This document shows, piece by piece, positions 39,703-52,775 of a DNA stretch of 64,000 nt. Within the stretch, counting starts at the first letter, position 1. Every line of letters starts with the position of its first letter. Both the position numbers and the translations under genes were made by a program. The notes beneath the pieces are model-generated. The model did not search any database. It was not told the origin of the DNA and saw nothing but the letters and a program-made list of their open reading frames with translations. The DNA is from Paragonimus westermani. Lineage: Eukaryota > Platyhelminthes > Trematoda > Plagiorchiida > Troglotrematidae. The stretch is from contig QNGE01002427.1 in assembly GCA_008508345.1 (NCBI GenBank), positions 8,289-72,288 of the forward strand. Reading direction: 5' to 3'.

Positions 39703-40999
39703 TTTTAGCTTTGGTGGCTGGTGATTTTGAATTTGATGTAGTTTTTCCGATCCGATCGCCTTCATATGACGAAACCAACGAGGATGTAGAAGACAAGGAG
39801 GCGATCACCTCTATTTCAACAGGCTCCTCTGGAGGGTTAATGTTTGTAGTGGCCACCGTGCCAAACAACGGAGCGTTTACTTTTGAAATGGGCTCAGCGT
39901 GACTTAACTCACATACAGCCGATTGGTTTTGGGACTCATGATCCTTTTTTCCATGTGAAAATTCAGTTAGGACATCTACGTAACATGTAGTTTTTTGTTG
40001 ACCGGCGAGGCGCGTTGCCGAGGAGTGGTTAGCGTTTCCTAAGTCAAGATCTTCCAAAATTGCGAAGTCACTCCTACCGTTACCGCCGGCCTCACTGTGG
40101 GCCTGTGAACGATTTGCGCTGCGTGATTTATAAGCGGTTTGAAGCTGAGTATGCGAGTTTGCAGATTTCAAAGTAACTGGCCGTCCACGCATTGTCTTGG
40201 GACATTTGTCTGGACAACTTTCTAAAGAAGGCTTCGGGATTGTTGGTCTTAAAGTCTGCAGATACTGAACTTCCTGAAAAAGCTTTGCGTCTCTTTGCTC
40301 ATTCATATTCTCTTTCAGGTCTTGATTGACTGATGACACTCCAAATGAGGTAAAATCATTTCTAGATTGCTCCCAATCGTATGCATCATTCCACTGAATG
40401 TTCTGTTCCGTCAACCAGTCTAAAAGACTATTACCAAGAAGACTATAATCTGGTTTGGACTTGTACTCGAGTGAACTCAGATGAGCGGTCCAAGTTTCAG
40501 CTATTTTGTTTGGAATACCTGCTTTGATAGCCAACTCCTTGTGATCAACTGCAACTTTCATTTGGCCCACCAGTTCTTTGTCCCGAATGCGACGCCAGGG
40601 CAACTGACCAGTGATAAACTCAACAAACATATAGAACAGTGACCAAAGGTCATCTCGTCGTGCTAAATCCCGATGTTGGTGTGCATGTATGGAAGCGTAG
40701 CGTACGGTACCTCGGAATCCAGCAATGGGCCGTGGATTGCGAACCTCACTACCGGGACCTGCCACTGTGTACGGTCTGGCAAGACCAAAGTCAAGGGCAA
40801 TTACTTGCAATCCAACCGAACGATCATGATTTCGCAATCGTTGGATTGCAAAGTTCGACGGTTTTACATCTCGATGTAAAAATCCAGCTTCGTGAAGTGT
40901 GTGTAACGCATCCAAACATTGAACTGCCAGACGGAATGCTGTACCGAGTGAGAACACAGGTGTTGACAGTGCGCGTCGAAGTTCAGCCAGATTTTTGCC
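39703..40999 (-). CDS. TTBK: Tau-tubulin kinase, coding exon 2: kinase C-lobe and start of the regulatory tail
   Basis: Residues 346-777 plus one base of codon 778. The acceptor is TTTTGCAG, and the frame starts GKNLAELRRA, which completes the TTBK hinge motif (exon 1 ends MTLQ) in phase 0. Catalytic features are complete: HRDVKPSNFA with D389 and K391, LDFGLARPYT with D415, FRGTVRYASIHAH at the activation segment, and RRDDLWSLFYMFVEF in the C-lobe. The domain ends near residue 560 (NDAYDWEQ). Residues 560-777 are hydrophilic, rich in Ser, Asn and Gln, and look disordered. The donor is GTGAGT after one base of a codon (phase 1). This exon shows most clearly that the family is TTBK rather than CK1 or VRK. 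The conserved kinase residues are unbroken, and there is no sign of pseudogene decay. Base composition is visibly richer in G and C than the flanking introns. Confidence 0.95.
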
Positions 41000-43900
41000 C
41001 TGCAAAATATTCGAACAAAAAGCGTAAGGAATTAGTTCGAATGCAAACTATTTTGTGTATGTGGACAGATGATGCTGGTCGTTTCCAAGGTTCGTCGATT
41101 GGAAGAAAACTAATTGACGCATCACTAGTTAACGAGTCAAAGGAGAGATTCCAGTGATAATTAACTACCAAAGCGGGAAGCTTATTCGGTCAATTGCTTC
41201 GCGGAAAATCGATGACAATAAGTATAGGACTGTACAAGCAGATGACAAATTAATGGTACCTGAAACATTCAACAGAAAGCCATTATTAATGATGAAATAA
41301 GGAGTTTGTTGCTCATACTCTGAAATGGCACCAACCACTAATGGGATGCAGAAAATTTCTAAAGTAAGTCTGTTCAAAACCCCAGCATGGAGTCCATTTC
41401 ATTGAGATATATAAGTAAGTTTAAAAAGGCGGAAGTTGGGATAAATGAACTACAAAAAGTGGCGGACTCAAGTATGTTACAATTTCATCTAGCACTTCAA
41501 ACAGCAGATGAACACTATATACTGAGTTACATACTGAGACACGATATTGCCTTAGTGAACCAAACCTTGGCTACAATGTCCTTATTAATGAAATATCAGC
41601 AGTGTATACGCTAGCCAACTGACCTTTGTTTTCAGCTGCCCATGGGAGTATGAATGGTGCATTACGCAATGGATAAAGGGTTATTAGTAGGAAGTGTATT
41701 CGGATTTCCAGGTCCCTTTGCTCAAATATTACAAGCTAATCGGAATGCGATTTGTCTGGTTCACAAGTGCACTGGTCAGCCGTTTTGTTCATTATGCTAA
41801 GCTTGAATGCCACGCGCAAAATTTCAAACCCACTAGTTATCAAAAGCGAAACAGGAAGAAAGCCCCCAAGCCATTAGACTATATCTGCCAACCAAAACTT
41901 CGCCTGCTTTGAAACACTGTAAATTGAAGGAGACGATAAAATTTTGATAGGGTTCTCAAGGGTAATGCACATTAGTAACCAGACTGAATTATGCGTCCCG
42001 TTTCACTTTCATGCTATACCATCTGACAATTCACCACATTATCAAGTACCAGCTTGATGCCGTCAACGCCGGTTGCAGACATAGAAGTTTTTATCTCCCG
42101 GTAACACCGTTCACTTACCGAGAATCAGGTTGACAAGTTGAAATCACTTTTCTAATAAAGCCGTCCAGTACAATTTTGTTAGTAACAGTAACAAGCTGAT
42201 GTAGTACACTCATTCACTTTGGGTAGCAATGCGATTCTCTGTTCACACAATATTGTCGGATATAAAGGTACATAGAAACTTTACAATCAGACAACTTCGT
42301 CGTTGAACAACAACGATATAAGAGAAGTGGTATTTTACTGACTGGTTTTGACCGCCTCTTTTCGCTGAACTTGCATTAAAACGATTTTTGCAGAGCAGCT
42401 GAGTCGGAAACTTTACACTTTATCATAAGGATAAGAACTAGTGGCTTCTGATGTCTGCAAGACTGCAACAACCTTGAAACAACCTTGGCGAATCTTGCTA
42501 GTATAGTCTTCATTTGTATCATTTTATAGGCAAAGATAAAACAGTTCATACCACGGGAATTTAAGTAATGAGCAGGGTGAATAAAGTAACTGTACACTTG
42601 GGTCAGTCAGTGTATCTTACACAGACTGTGCAGACGATCACAAAATTTGTTAGCCATCTCTTTGAGCAGTAATACTGGTAGGCGACACGCGTAATCTGTT
42701 CGATGACGCCGTCTATACGTTCGTAAGATTGACTTTTTGACGCATAGTTTGCTTCGCAAATTTGTTCTGTCTTTAACAGCTTACCAATAACAAAGCACAT
42801 TGGCTAAAAGTCTTGATGTGATCAAATTCAGACCAGTCGAATGATAAGTGTGGCAGTTAGTGAGGAACACTTGTAGCGTAGTACACTTGAAACCTGTTCG
42901 ACTGGATGACACGTATCTGAGAGCTGTTCTGACTATATTTTCAACTATCCAGGTAAGCTAGAACTTGAACCATGGCATCCAGCTGGAAATACTTCTTGGG
43001 ACGTTGTGGGTTTTTTTTACCATACTTCATTTTCGAAAACATGTCTGCATCGGACCTACTAAACTAATTAGACGGAGATGATGACCAGCTGAACAGTGGT
43101 TAGTGTTGAACCATCCAGCGCTGTTAAGGACGTCGCTACATTTAGTAACCGCTTCACTTATATCTCCACATTTAGCTGTGGTATCCAGAATGAGAAGAAA
43201 TAACTCTCAGAACTGCTCGAATATGACGATTATGTGCAACTGTGTGACGTTTTCTCATTATCAAACCACTTGGTCTTGCTCAAGCTGATTAGTGATTTTC
43301 ATTCTGAACGATGTCATTTGAGTACTTCTGGTTTTAGCAAGGAGTATTAAGGAAAGTATCGGAAATCTTCAGATGGATACCCTTCTGCCAAAACTTTGTA
43401 CACCATTGACTAACCATTGATAGAATTTCCAGTAAGCGCTAAATGCTACTGATATTTATATAAATAGAATATCACCCACGAATGATAGCTGCTTTCACAT
43501 GCGCAAACTTCGCAACCTTCCCTTTCAGTAAGGAGCACAAGATTCTAGGTTTCCTTCTATTGAACTTGTCCAGACTTTGATCCTTAATGTCGTACATCTC
43601 AATGACAAATGAGCTTCATTTGGATGGAAGGCACTTCACACCTGTTTTGACGTAGAGCTAGTTGTTAATTAGCATCCAGTCAGCCATGGTTCATAGTGCG
43701 CCATTGTCAGTCTGACCGGATGTACAGAGCTTAGGTGAAATTGGTAGGAAAGATGAAAGTCGCAGGTGAAAAATAACTATGAAGTGTTCATTATGAACTT
43801 CCACAAAACGATAACTACTGATGATGACCGTTTTGAATGCTTGAACGAACGTCGTCTGTCGACTGATTTGCAACAGGATTCGAACGTTAGCAATAGGTAG

Positions 43901-45879
43901 GTCAGAATTTTGGTAAGCGTTTAATCGAGTGAATGGCTGAACGAACTATGAAAACTGTGTAGCGAGTAGACGAAGTAGCTTGACAAAAACTGGGATGAAA
44001 TTAAGGTGTAGAGTATTAAAAACTAACCTATCAGAACAATCTGTAGCATGTTAAAAACGAACTGGTCCAGTTCTACTCCCTCCAAAATAGGTTTTGTGCT
44101 CATCTTTACGGGATGTTGGCTATAACCGCTAGTTAGATTTTAAAAAATTGTCTTTCAGAAGCTTAGTCGAAGATTCTGTCTGTCCACGAGATCTACTCAG
44201 CAATCCACTGCATACGCTGATGCAAACACAGTCCGTACTATTTGTCCGGATAATTCTAATAATAAGTCGAGGTGGACTGTAACTCTGATACCGCGGTCAA
44301 TTTTGTCAATATCTCATGCACTCATTTAAATAGTATGTCCACTTCCCTTCCAAAACAAAGGTGGTGATTAGTGATTGGGGTTCTTAAAGCTTCCTGCCAT
44401 CCTAATCTGCTATGACTGAGTAATATCTCAGTTGATGTTAATACTAAGATACAAAAGTTATATGAAACGAAACAGAAAGTTTCGTCAACTGGAACATTCG
44501 CTCTTAACATTTACCGATGAGCCTTGATTCACGGAAAAAGTGAGAGAAAGGTTATGAACTGGTTCAGTCAAAGCTCATTAACTTAGTGAACAAGCGATGA
44601 ACTTGCAAATGAGACCAAGACAGCCTCCATAAGAAGTCCCTATTGCAGCCCTGTTTACCTCAAGTTTTCAACTGTTCAAACTTAGCAGTCAACTAACTCA
44701 ACTATCGGCAATATTCATCTCACTGATCCCGATCAGTTACGATCTTTTCAATGATACCAAATCATAGACGTTCTTGGTGATAAGAGTTTCAATGCAGGAA
44801 CAAACACGACTTGGTGCACAAATGGCTGGAACCGGCAAACCCTTTCTAAACAAAGTTTGCCTTCTAATTTGCACAAGTATACATGTTATGAAGTGGTTTT
44901 GTTCAAAGTACCGAAGGTGAAAGTTGATTGTGATGCTGATTCACAAAAAAGAGACATCATACAACATGGTATCAGATAGTCAAGACCACAAGGAGAGAGA
45001 TATTGAGGATGTGTTCAGCGTCTAAAAAGCTGTCCGGAAAACAACTTAATGCCTCAATACTTAAAGATTTAATTATGGTGTGGAATAATCCGGAAGTTAG
45101 TTACACTACAAATTGGGCATTCATATGAGTAAACCTACACGTAGATGTATGCTGAACCTATTGCTGCTCTTCAGTTGAACAAAGATAAAGCAAATATTCA
45201 CAAAAAGTCTAAAATTATACCGAACGGCGCCAGAACGTCATGTGCAAATAGAGTGAAGTGCCCAAACATTACTGATCCGGAGAAATGGCTATTAAGAAAT
45301 TTTGAATCGCTTTCGTTATATGAATGGAGACCGTTAAGTTTTTACGTTCCAGTACCGACTAATGGTAGTAGCTGTGAGTTGCAGTTGTTGATTTGAGGAC
45401 AATAGTAATGTCCCATTTTCAGCCTAATAGAACAACGGTAAGCTGATTCGACAAAAATAATTCTGATTAACCAGAATTAACATTAGAACAGATTGTTAAA
45501 CTGGAGAAGGATTGACGAATGGGACGGAAATTAATCATCCGAACTTTTTCAGGTATTCAATATTCATATTGCCACCTTGAGTTTTATAGAATGCGGCTTA
45601 TACCTGAATTGTTATGACACACAGAACACTTGTAGCTGATCTGTCCGAAGACTGTCCTACACAGAAAGGTTATTTTCACATCTTCTAACTAAGCAGAAAT
45701 TGTGGATTGGATGTATGTGGAAAAACCTCAATAAAATTCATAGAAAACAAAAATAGAGGGATACTACTTATCAGATGCACAGTGCAACACCAACTGTAAT
45801 GACAGTCTGGATGTAAACGTCAGTTGCTCGACACACATGATAGAGCCAGGTCAGGGAGTTTCCGCAGAGGTTTCAGGGC

Positions 45880-45916
45880 GTCACAACCTTGCTAAGCTAC
45901 GAAGCCAAACGTAACA
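45880..45916 (-). repeat. Short tRNA-like fragment of repeat family 1
   Basis: The minus strand reads GTTTGGCTTCGTAGCTTAGC, which is the acceptor strand and D-arm start of the family 1 tRNA-like part. Nothing else of the repeat is recognisable around it. Confidence 0.45.
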
Positions 45917-46239
45917 AGCCAAGTATAAATAGGCAAGGTTCTTGAGGTAAAAAGTTTCTGTAACTTCTAGCAGGCCTCTTGTGATCTCTATCGACCCCTC
46001 CTACTCGGGGGATCATGGGTTAACACGATTAGTCAACATCATCATCATCGTTTTGAGCTCCTAGCCCTACCTGTGGGTTCATCAGCTCGGGCTGCAGTTG
46101 GTGTTGATAACAGTGGTAGACTAGTAAATAAACATAAATGTGCAGCGGTGAAACGAAAAAAAGAAAACGGGCAAACAAAAAGTCGAGTTTCATGGAAGAG
46201 TCAACAATTTTGCAGGTACAGACTTGTCACTGATTGCGG

Positions 46240-46800
46240 CACAATACCCTGTCAGACGATGTTTAAAACCAGCGATGTAGATGGTGGCTAACTCACCGAC
46301 CAGGTAAAAGGTACCTACATTGACTGCGACCGCGTCATCGTTTGCAGTGTCATGGAGCTACCAGCGGTTACACGAAACCATGAGTGGGGCGGTAGATCTT
46401 CCGTCGGCAAACGGACTACGTGACCCTGCCATCAAAATTGATGGGTTTTCGCTATATCGGCTGTTAATAGCAAACCTGTACAATCTTCAAACAAGCGTCG
46501 ATGGACTATCGCGTTTTTGACCTAGTTAGTTCACCTGATGATGGGTAACTGGCGGATACAACCGAGAGTCTGTGTAAATTATCCCCATGTGTGGATCAGG
46601 TCTGTGAGCCGTACAGCAAAAATGAACGCATACACAAATTGTCTTCACGACGCCACAGGTGAGGGAGTTTCGTGAATGGAATACATGTCTTCGGGTTCCT
46701 TGTAGAAACATTGCCAGAAATATTACAAGCGAACGAGATGAAACAATTTTCAGACTGTAGCAGCCCGATTGCACCTACATAGTCAGTGCCACCGACTTGC
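46240..46800 (-). mobile_element. LINE C-terminal fragment
   Basis: On the minus strand the text KLPHLWRREDNLC followed by MRSFLLYGSQT (46680-46610) matches the conserved NLRHLWRRRDI ... VLLYGSETW block after the RT in fluke LINEs. About 200 nt further on, LPTEDLPPHSWF fits the next C-terminal block. It is frameshifted and lacks RT and endonuclease. A (CAT)4 run at 46029-46040 could be its 3' tail, which I cannot confirm. Confidence 0.6.
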
Positions 46801-49800
46801 TGATTCATTGTAACCATGAAATTAGATTAGAAGGAAATTTGCGAACGTAACATCAACATTTTTCCTTTGTTTTCCGGTTTCCGAAGTGTGCGTGAACCCT
46901 TTTACCAGGTGTATATACCAGTCATTGTGCGGATAGTTTGGGATTTTCGGAGTTATCCATCGACTTGCCCAAGCCTAGTCTTCGGGATGGATTAATTAGG
47001 AGGGAACTGGCAATAGCTGAGTTTTGAATAATGACATTTTTTCCAGGCGTGTTTTATTGAATTTAGACTAGACGCAAATTTTGTGGGAGCTTTACACAAA
47101 CAGCCGAAGAAATGTTGCGAAAGTGCATGTCTAGATTACAACCATTCAGTCAACACACAATTTTAGGCGAAGTGAATGCTACGTAGACCTGGTGATTGAA
47201 TGCTGATCTCACAAGTGGTTTGCGTTTAACGTTGTCATCTGCATTCACCGGATTCAGTTCCAGCATCAATACTGCTGTGAATGTTTTTATAATCAGACTC
47301 CCCCCGCGCAAGAAACAACACAAATGTGGTTAGCAGTCGTACTGGTAAGCATTCGCTATACTGTTAGTTGTTACTTTCAAGGCTACGTGCAACTTGACAT
47401 CATGCTACTCGTCTACAAACTCATGATGCTGTTCACTTTATTGCAGAGCAAAGAAACAGGAATTACCTACTGGTGGACCATGAAGTACATCAACCACCTC
47501 CAACTGTAATACATTCTGAGTACAAGTAGTATCCCGTAGTAGAACATTCCTACCGACCTGCCTCACCAAGCGGATGTAATTGACATCACGGTCGTAACGA
47601 TTCACACCCAGTTTCAGCGTGAGCTCAAGGTGAAAGGAAAGCTGATTCGGAATCTGCTTATTTACAGACAGATTAAATTGGACGGTCGAACCACTCATTA
47701 AAGAGGGAGACAGACCCATCTTAGACCAAGAGTTATGCGATTGACAAATCTGCAAAGATGGGTTCAAATATAAAGTGAAAACGAAATACGTAGTCTTCGT
47801 GAGCTACTTTGAGGTAACTAGCTGTTTCAACAAGAAGTGTAGTCGTAAATGCTTTGGCCATTTGTGATTGACAGTTCAGTAGTACATCCACAACGAAGTG
47901 TGCACTGCAGAAACTGAGGGTAGCCCGCGCAGTTCGACCAACTGCTCTCTGTTTTCCTATCAGTAAATAAAACACTCTGATAGCTTACCGAGATGCTTCC
48001 TTCGTATTTTTTATGGTTGTGTACAAATATTGAGTTCCATCCTCTCTGCCTATCAACTGATGTGCCCTGATATCTTGATGAATTTCTCTGGTGTACATAC
48101 CAAAATCAACTCCATTATCATACACAACTTTTATCAAATGCAACGGCTAGCTTTTAACTATCGTTTCTCCAACGTCACATCTCTCAACTTCCACGGATCC
48201 TGACATTGGTTTGGGTGTGTATTTCAAATTGTTGTGCTTCTAAATCTGTCAATTTCCGTTTCAAAATTTCGACTTTGCTGTTTGTTCCAGACCATGGTAT
48301 GGCTAATTAGTCTAGATATATTACTGTGCTAAAGTCCGTGTGAAAAAACGTCTTCTAATTTTAGACCTTCAAACTTGCAATAGATATATGTATATATAGT
48401 ATTGAGCGAAGCATATATGGACAGCGCAAATGATTTTGACCCTGGACGTTATTCGGTTCCGGACACAGTCATCGCCGATCATGTTCCTGGGAGGATAAGT
48501 TTTCGTCTTGTGGTCTTCATTTGAAGAAAATGCAGGTAAATTTTTCATCACTGTCAAGTGTGCCTACATTCACATCATTTTCAGTTCTTTTACTTTGTTT
48601 TCCTTTATTAATTTTTAACCATTCTGGTAAAAAAAATGTTTCTTCAGGGTATTTTTAACATCTATGTTGAGGTGAACAACGTTCCTAGCCACAGTACCTT
48701 CTGGTCATGCTGAAGGTTGTTGTGATGATGGCGATGATGATCATACGAAGAAGGAGAATCAAGATCGCAGAGGTCTTCAGTGTTAATATCGCAACCGTCA
48801 AGTTCACACATTGATCCGAAATATATTTAGCATCAGAGAACTTTTCGGCAGACGTGCGAGTTCGACGCACATAAATTGGTATGTCATAAATATTCTGATT
48901 GGCTATGCATGCCAATGATGCTTCTGTACTTGTGTGTGTTTGCGGAATGTGTACGAGAAGAAATCGGAATGACTGCTTTGTGAACCAGTCGTTTGCCTAC
49001 ATCAGATGCCGAAATCTTTTCCCGGGTGGATGTACAACCAAACGTTGTTTGCGGTCCACAGATATAAAATCGTTTTCCAGGATCCGTGTTTCACATTTAA
49101 GACACACGTAAAACAAGTTCGAACAGAATTTTTCAAACATAAGATTATACGTGCAACTGCACTCAGTCCACATATGACTGTCTTTCTTGCTCAAGCATTG
49201 AGACTGTGGAGACATAGTATGTAAGTTTGTTATGCTCACTACTAAATGAACTAAGAAAAACACAACTTTACGAACAGCTTACAATACCCTACGTTTCAGC
49301 CACTTCATCCAGATTATTGTAATCAAAACTGTTTGAATTCACTTGTGCTAAATTTGGTGTGAATTGTTTTGCTGAACTCATTTGACCTGATCTGCTGACT
49401 TTCAAATTTTCTGAAGAAGGAAAACAAACTGCCTCCATCAACACCGGTATGTTAGCGGAAGACACCAGTGCATATCAATCATTGTTGCATGGAAAAACGC
49501 TGAAGGTGCAAAGATAAGTAATGAGTCAAGGATGGTCTCTTAATCATTATATTATTGTTAGTCTTCACTTTAGTCTCACACTTATTAACCTCTTGTAATT
49601 TGGATGGCTCCTCCAGTGAATTACGTGAATAGTAGAAATTAATCCACGGTTCCCCCAACCATTACCAATTAGTTTCTGGAACTATTTGAACTGTAACGCC
49701 TTCTTGCTGCTTTTGTGCTTCCAATACACTGTCCTTTGTCTGCATGATCAACCCTTCTCTGTTTATTAATCCTATCAAGCGATTTGTTCAGAAAGCCCGG

Positions 49801-52597
49801 TTTACTATGAGCTTTACAGATTATTGTCTGTCCGAGTCGTTTGAAACATCTTATTGGCTCGTTCTGACTTACATCTGAGACTCATCTGTCAGATTATACT
49901 CTGTTTGAACGTTGATAACAGCTAGTCATTCGTTCGATTAACTGTCTCATTTTTGATGCTCATTGGTTACTCGCTTTTGCAATGAGTGAGTTCTGTAGGT
50001 ATAATGCTGTGTACTAAATTACCCCTGTGTGAACTAGGTATTCATTTAATATATTTGCAATTCTGTTTAATGTCAATATTGCTTTGTATTTCGAACAGGC
50101 AATTAAGTCCACACTCAAAACCGTGGATTGATGCATGAAAGAAGAATGACTGACTACGTAACCACGTAGACAGATTTCTCTATTTGTTTTCACTGTACGA
50201 GTTTTGCTGGTTCGAAAATTGTGGGTCAATCGATGCCCTTATGAATACAAACCAAAAGCATATACTAAACCGTGTTAAGGCCATAGCATGCTCCCGCATG
50301 TATTCCAGCAAAGAGTTGAAACTAAAACGTGGAGTGAGAATACAGAGACACAAAGCTTCGAGCTACAACCAATTGGCATATTTGGGTTTTTGTTTATTCG
50401 GAAAATGCATGAAAATCGCAGAACCAATCAAAGACCGGAGGTCGACGTGGAAAATCAATGAGGTTAATTATAAAATTGCCTACACTTGGCTGCATACTGA
50501 AGTGATAAACCACAAATAAAACTACCGGGCTAGCTAAAGCCACGCTGTTTAACAAGGATGAAAATGCAGAATCACCGAGTTAAACATCATTGGCCGCTCC
50601 AGCATTGCCATTGTTTGCCGTTGTACAAACCATCTGTGGCGCCAACCCTGATTTTGTCCTAACATTACTGAAGTAAAAAACGTACACGGGACGGTTAGTG
50701 AAAGTTGTGTATGCTTTTGTACCTGTTAACGATTATCTTGTAGTTCGAGTGGAAATCAAGCTAAACGTCGTTTCTACAATCCAACAAGCACTGTGATTTT
50801 GCCAAAAGTGCTCAGTGAAATGGATAATAAACCGTTCCCTAGTTACTTTCTCACTTACATTTGTTTTAAAAGATAACTGTTGAATTTTGTTTGGTCCTAT
50901 AAGGCGAAACCCAGTGATGAGTAGTTAGCTTTCACATGTGATACATTCTGTAAACTAATATTTGGATCGTCCGCGACTCAAGGGACTGATTTCAGGATCA
51001 CACCAAATATTGCCCACAAACAACCGGAATTCCTCTCCCCTGAAGATATTTACCATACTGCTTCACCAGTGAATCAGTCTACATCATCCTCACACATTGC
51101 AATATTGCATTTCGAAACTTTCTGGATTCAACATAGGTTGGTTCATTAAAAGTACTACAGAGTAGAACTCCTCATACTTCACGAAATGTAGGTTTCGTTA
51201 GATATTAAGACATTACAATTCCCCAAACCAGGTAACATTTTTTCCGTACTGTTCATTTGGGCCATCAAAATATATGGTGCTACGCGCGAATTATTACGTA
51301 CCACATGAAACGTCGTATTGTACTATCTTGACCAAAAGGATGAAAACAGAAACTCACTCATCATTAAACCCTGTTACACCAATTCCATTTTTGATAAACA
51401 TACCTAGTCGAAGGAGTGGACCATGGTTAGCCAGTGTTAAATATTGATTATCTTCTTGCTCCGTATTTCTTAGTTTTTATGACAACAACTTAAAAGAGGA
51501 CGATATCTTTCATGTAGTCAGTGGATACCATTGATTATTCGAAGCTTGCCCAAGTTTTTCTTGGCATTACCTGACCACACTATAGGTATCCATCCAATTA
51601 TCAGGAAACACGTAGGCCGCTTCCTGTTTATACATAAAATCATCTTGAAATTCGTTTTCTCAAACAAATTTGTCTCTGAGTGCTTGTCATTTCAAGGTGG
51701 AATGAAGTGATTATATATAACAGTAGCCAACGAGATCTATTTTCGCACTGTTTATTGAACTGTCAGAATCAGGGTGACTAAAGCATTTGTGTATGCGATA
51801 TCAAATAGTGTCATTATAATGGAGATATACACGCTCGTGATAAGTACAAAATATTTTATCCTGTTGTTTGAGGTGTTTTTTAAAGAAGGCCGTGGAATAG
51901 ACGTAGTTCATTATGACAAGTTCATATGGGCTTTGGAACATCGATCACGGTGATTTTATCAAATACAAGACATTATGAGGAAGCCACTGTAGCAACGAGA
52001 TAAGTGTCTTAGTTTTTTGTGTATATTCCTTCGTGCCTTTTTCATTTTTGACGAGTTGACATGTGGCTTCTCCTCTCTGCTAGTGTTATTCTGTATTCAC
52101 TCCACTGAATGCAGATAAAAGATAAAAATTAGAACTGCGATAATGGCTTTCAAAATAATCGGAACTAATGTCTACCAGATCAGTTGCATGTGTGATTTGC
52201 TATCCTTGGTAATCTACTTTTTTCACCGAACAACCCGCAAAAAATAGAATACTGAACACGTAGCGCGAGTAATGCTGGTATTGTCTCCTGCCAGGTTGCT
52301 GGCAAACTAATGGGGAGTTGGCTGATATAAATCGGATAATTGCTACCTTCGATCACAAATTGTTTACTCAAGCTAACCTTGCAGTCAGATCCTTCAAAAA
52401 AACTGAGGTGACAGTCTAGAGATTAACCATCATTAGAGCTAATCGGTTAAAAGAAAACCTTCATTTTACTTTGATTAAGAGGTGTTGATGGTGAACTTAT
52501 TGATAGAGGTTAGCGGTACGCCGAATAGAAAACTTGGGCGTAACACACAGGTAAGGATGAATGCGTTTTTGGTGTGCTAATTCGAGCGCATCTACGA

Positions 52598-52775
52598 CGA
52601 CCTCAATGATGTAGTGGTCAACATGGTTGCCTCACATGAATGTAGGTCGAAGTTCAGATGCTGGCCGTGAAAGAAACCACATAACTGACGTGCTGTAACA
52701 AGAAAGAAACCCGAGTCTAGAGCACGTCCTTTAGAGACACTGATTTTAAGTGGGTACGCTCGTCAGAATTCTGAT
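52598..52775 (+). mobile_element. tRNA-derived SINE (family 2), copy c, diverged
   Basis: ATGTAGTGGTCAACATGGTTGC (52610-52630, A-box region), a diverged B-box region and AACCCGAGTCTAGAGCACG (52708-52726) match the family in the right order and spacing. The 3' half fades after 52775. No inverted arm is seen beside this copy. Confidence 0.65.

Noticed and set aside
40639..41157. 172-codon open frame on the plus strand
   Set aside because: It is antisense to the TTBK kinase exon and runs across its splice acceptor. No motif was recognised; the frame is a by-product of constrained codons on the other strand.
46029..46040. CRISPR-like or satellite array around the CAT repeats
   Set aside because: Only a short simple trinucleotide run; no regularly spaced repeats were found anywhere in the window.
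50184..50519. 111-codon plus-strand open frame in intron 1
   Set aside because: Basic, but without any known motif or splice evidence; not supportable as a gene.
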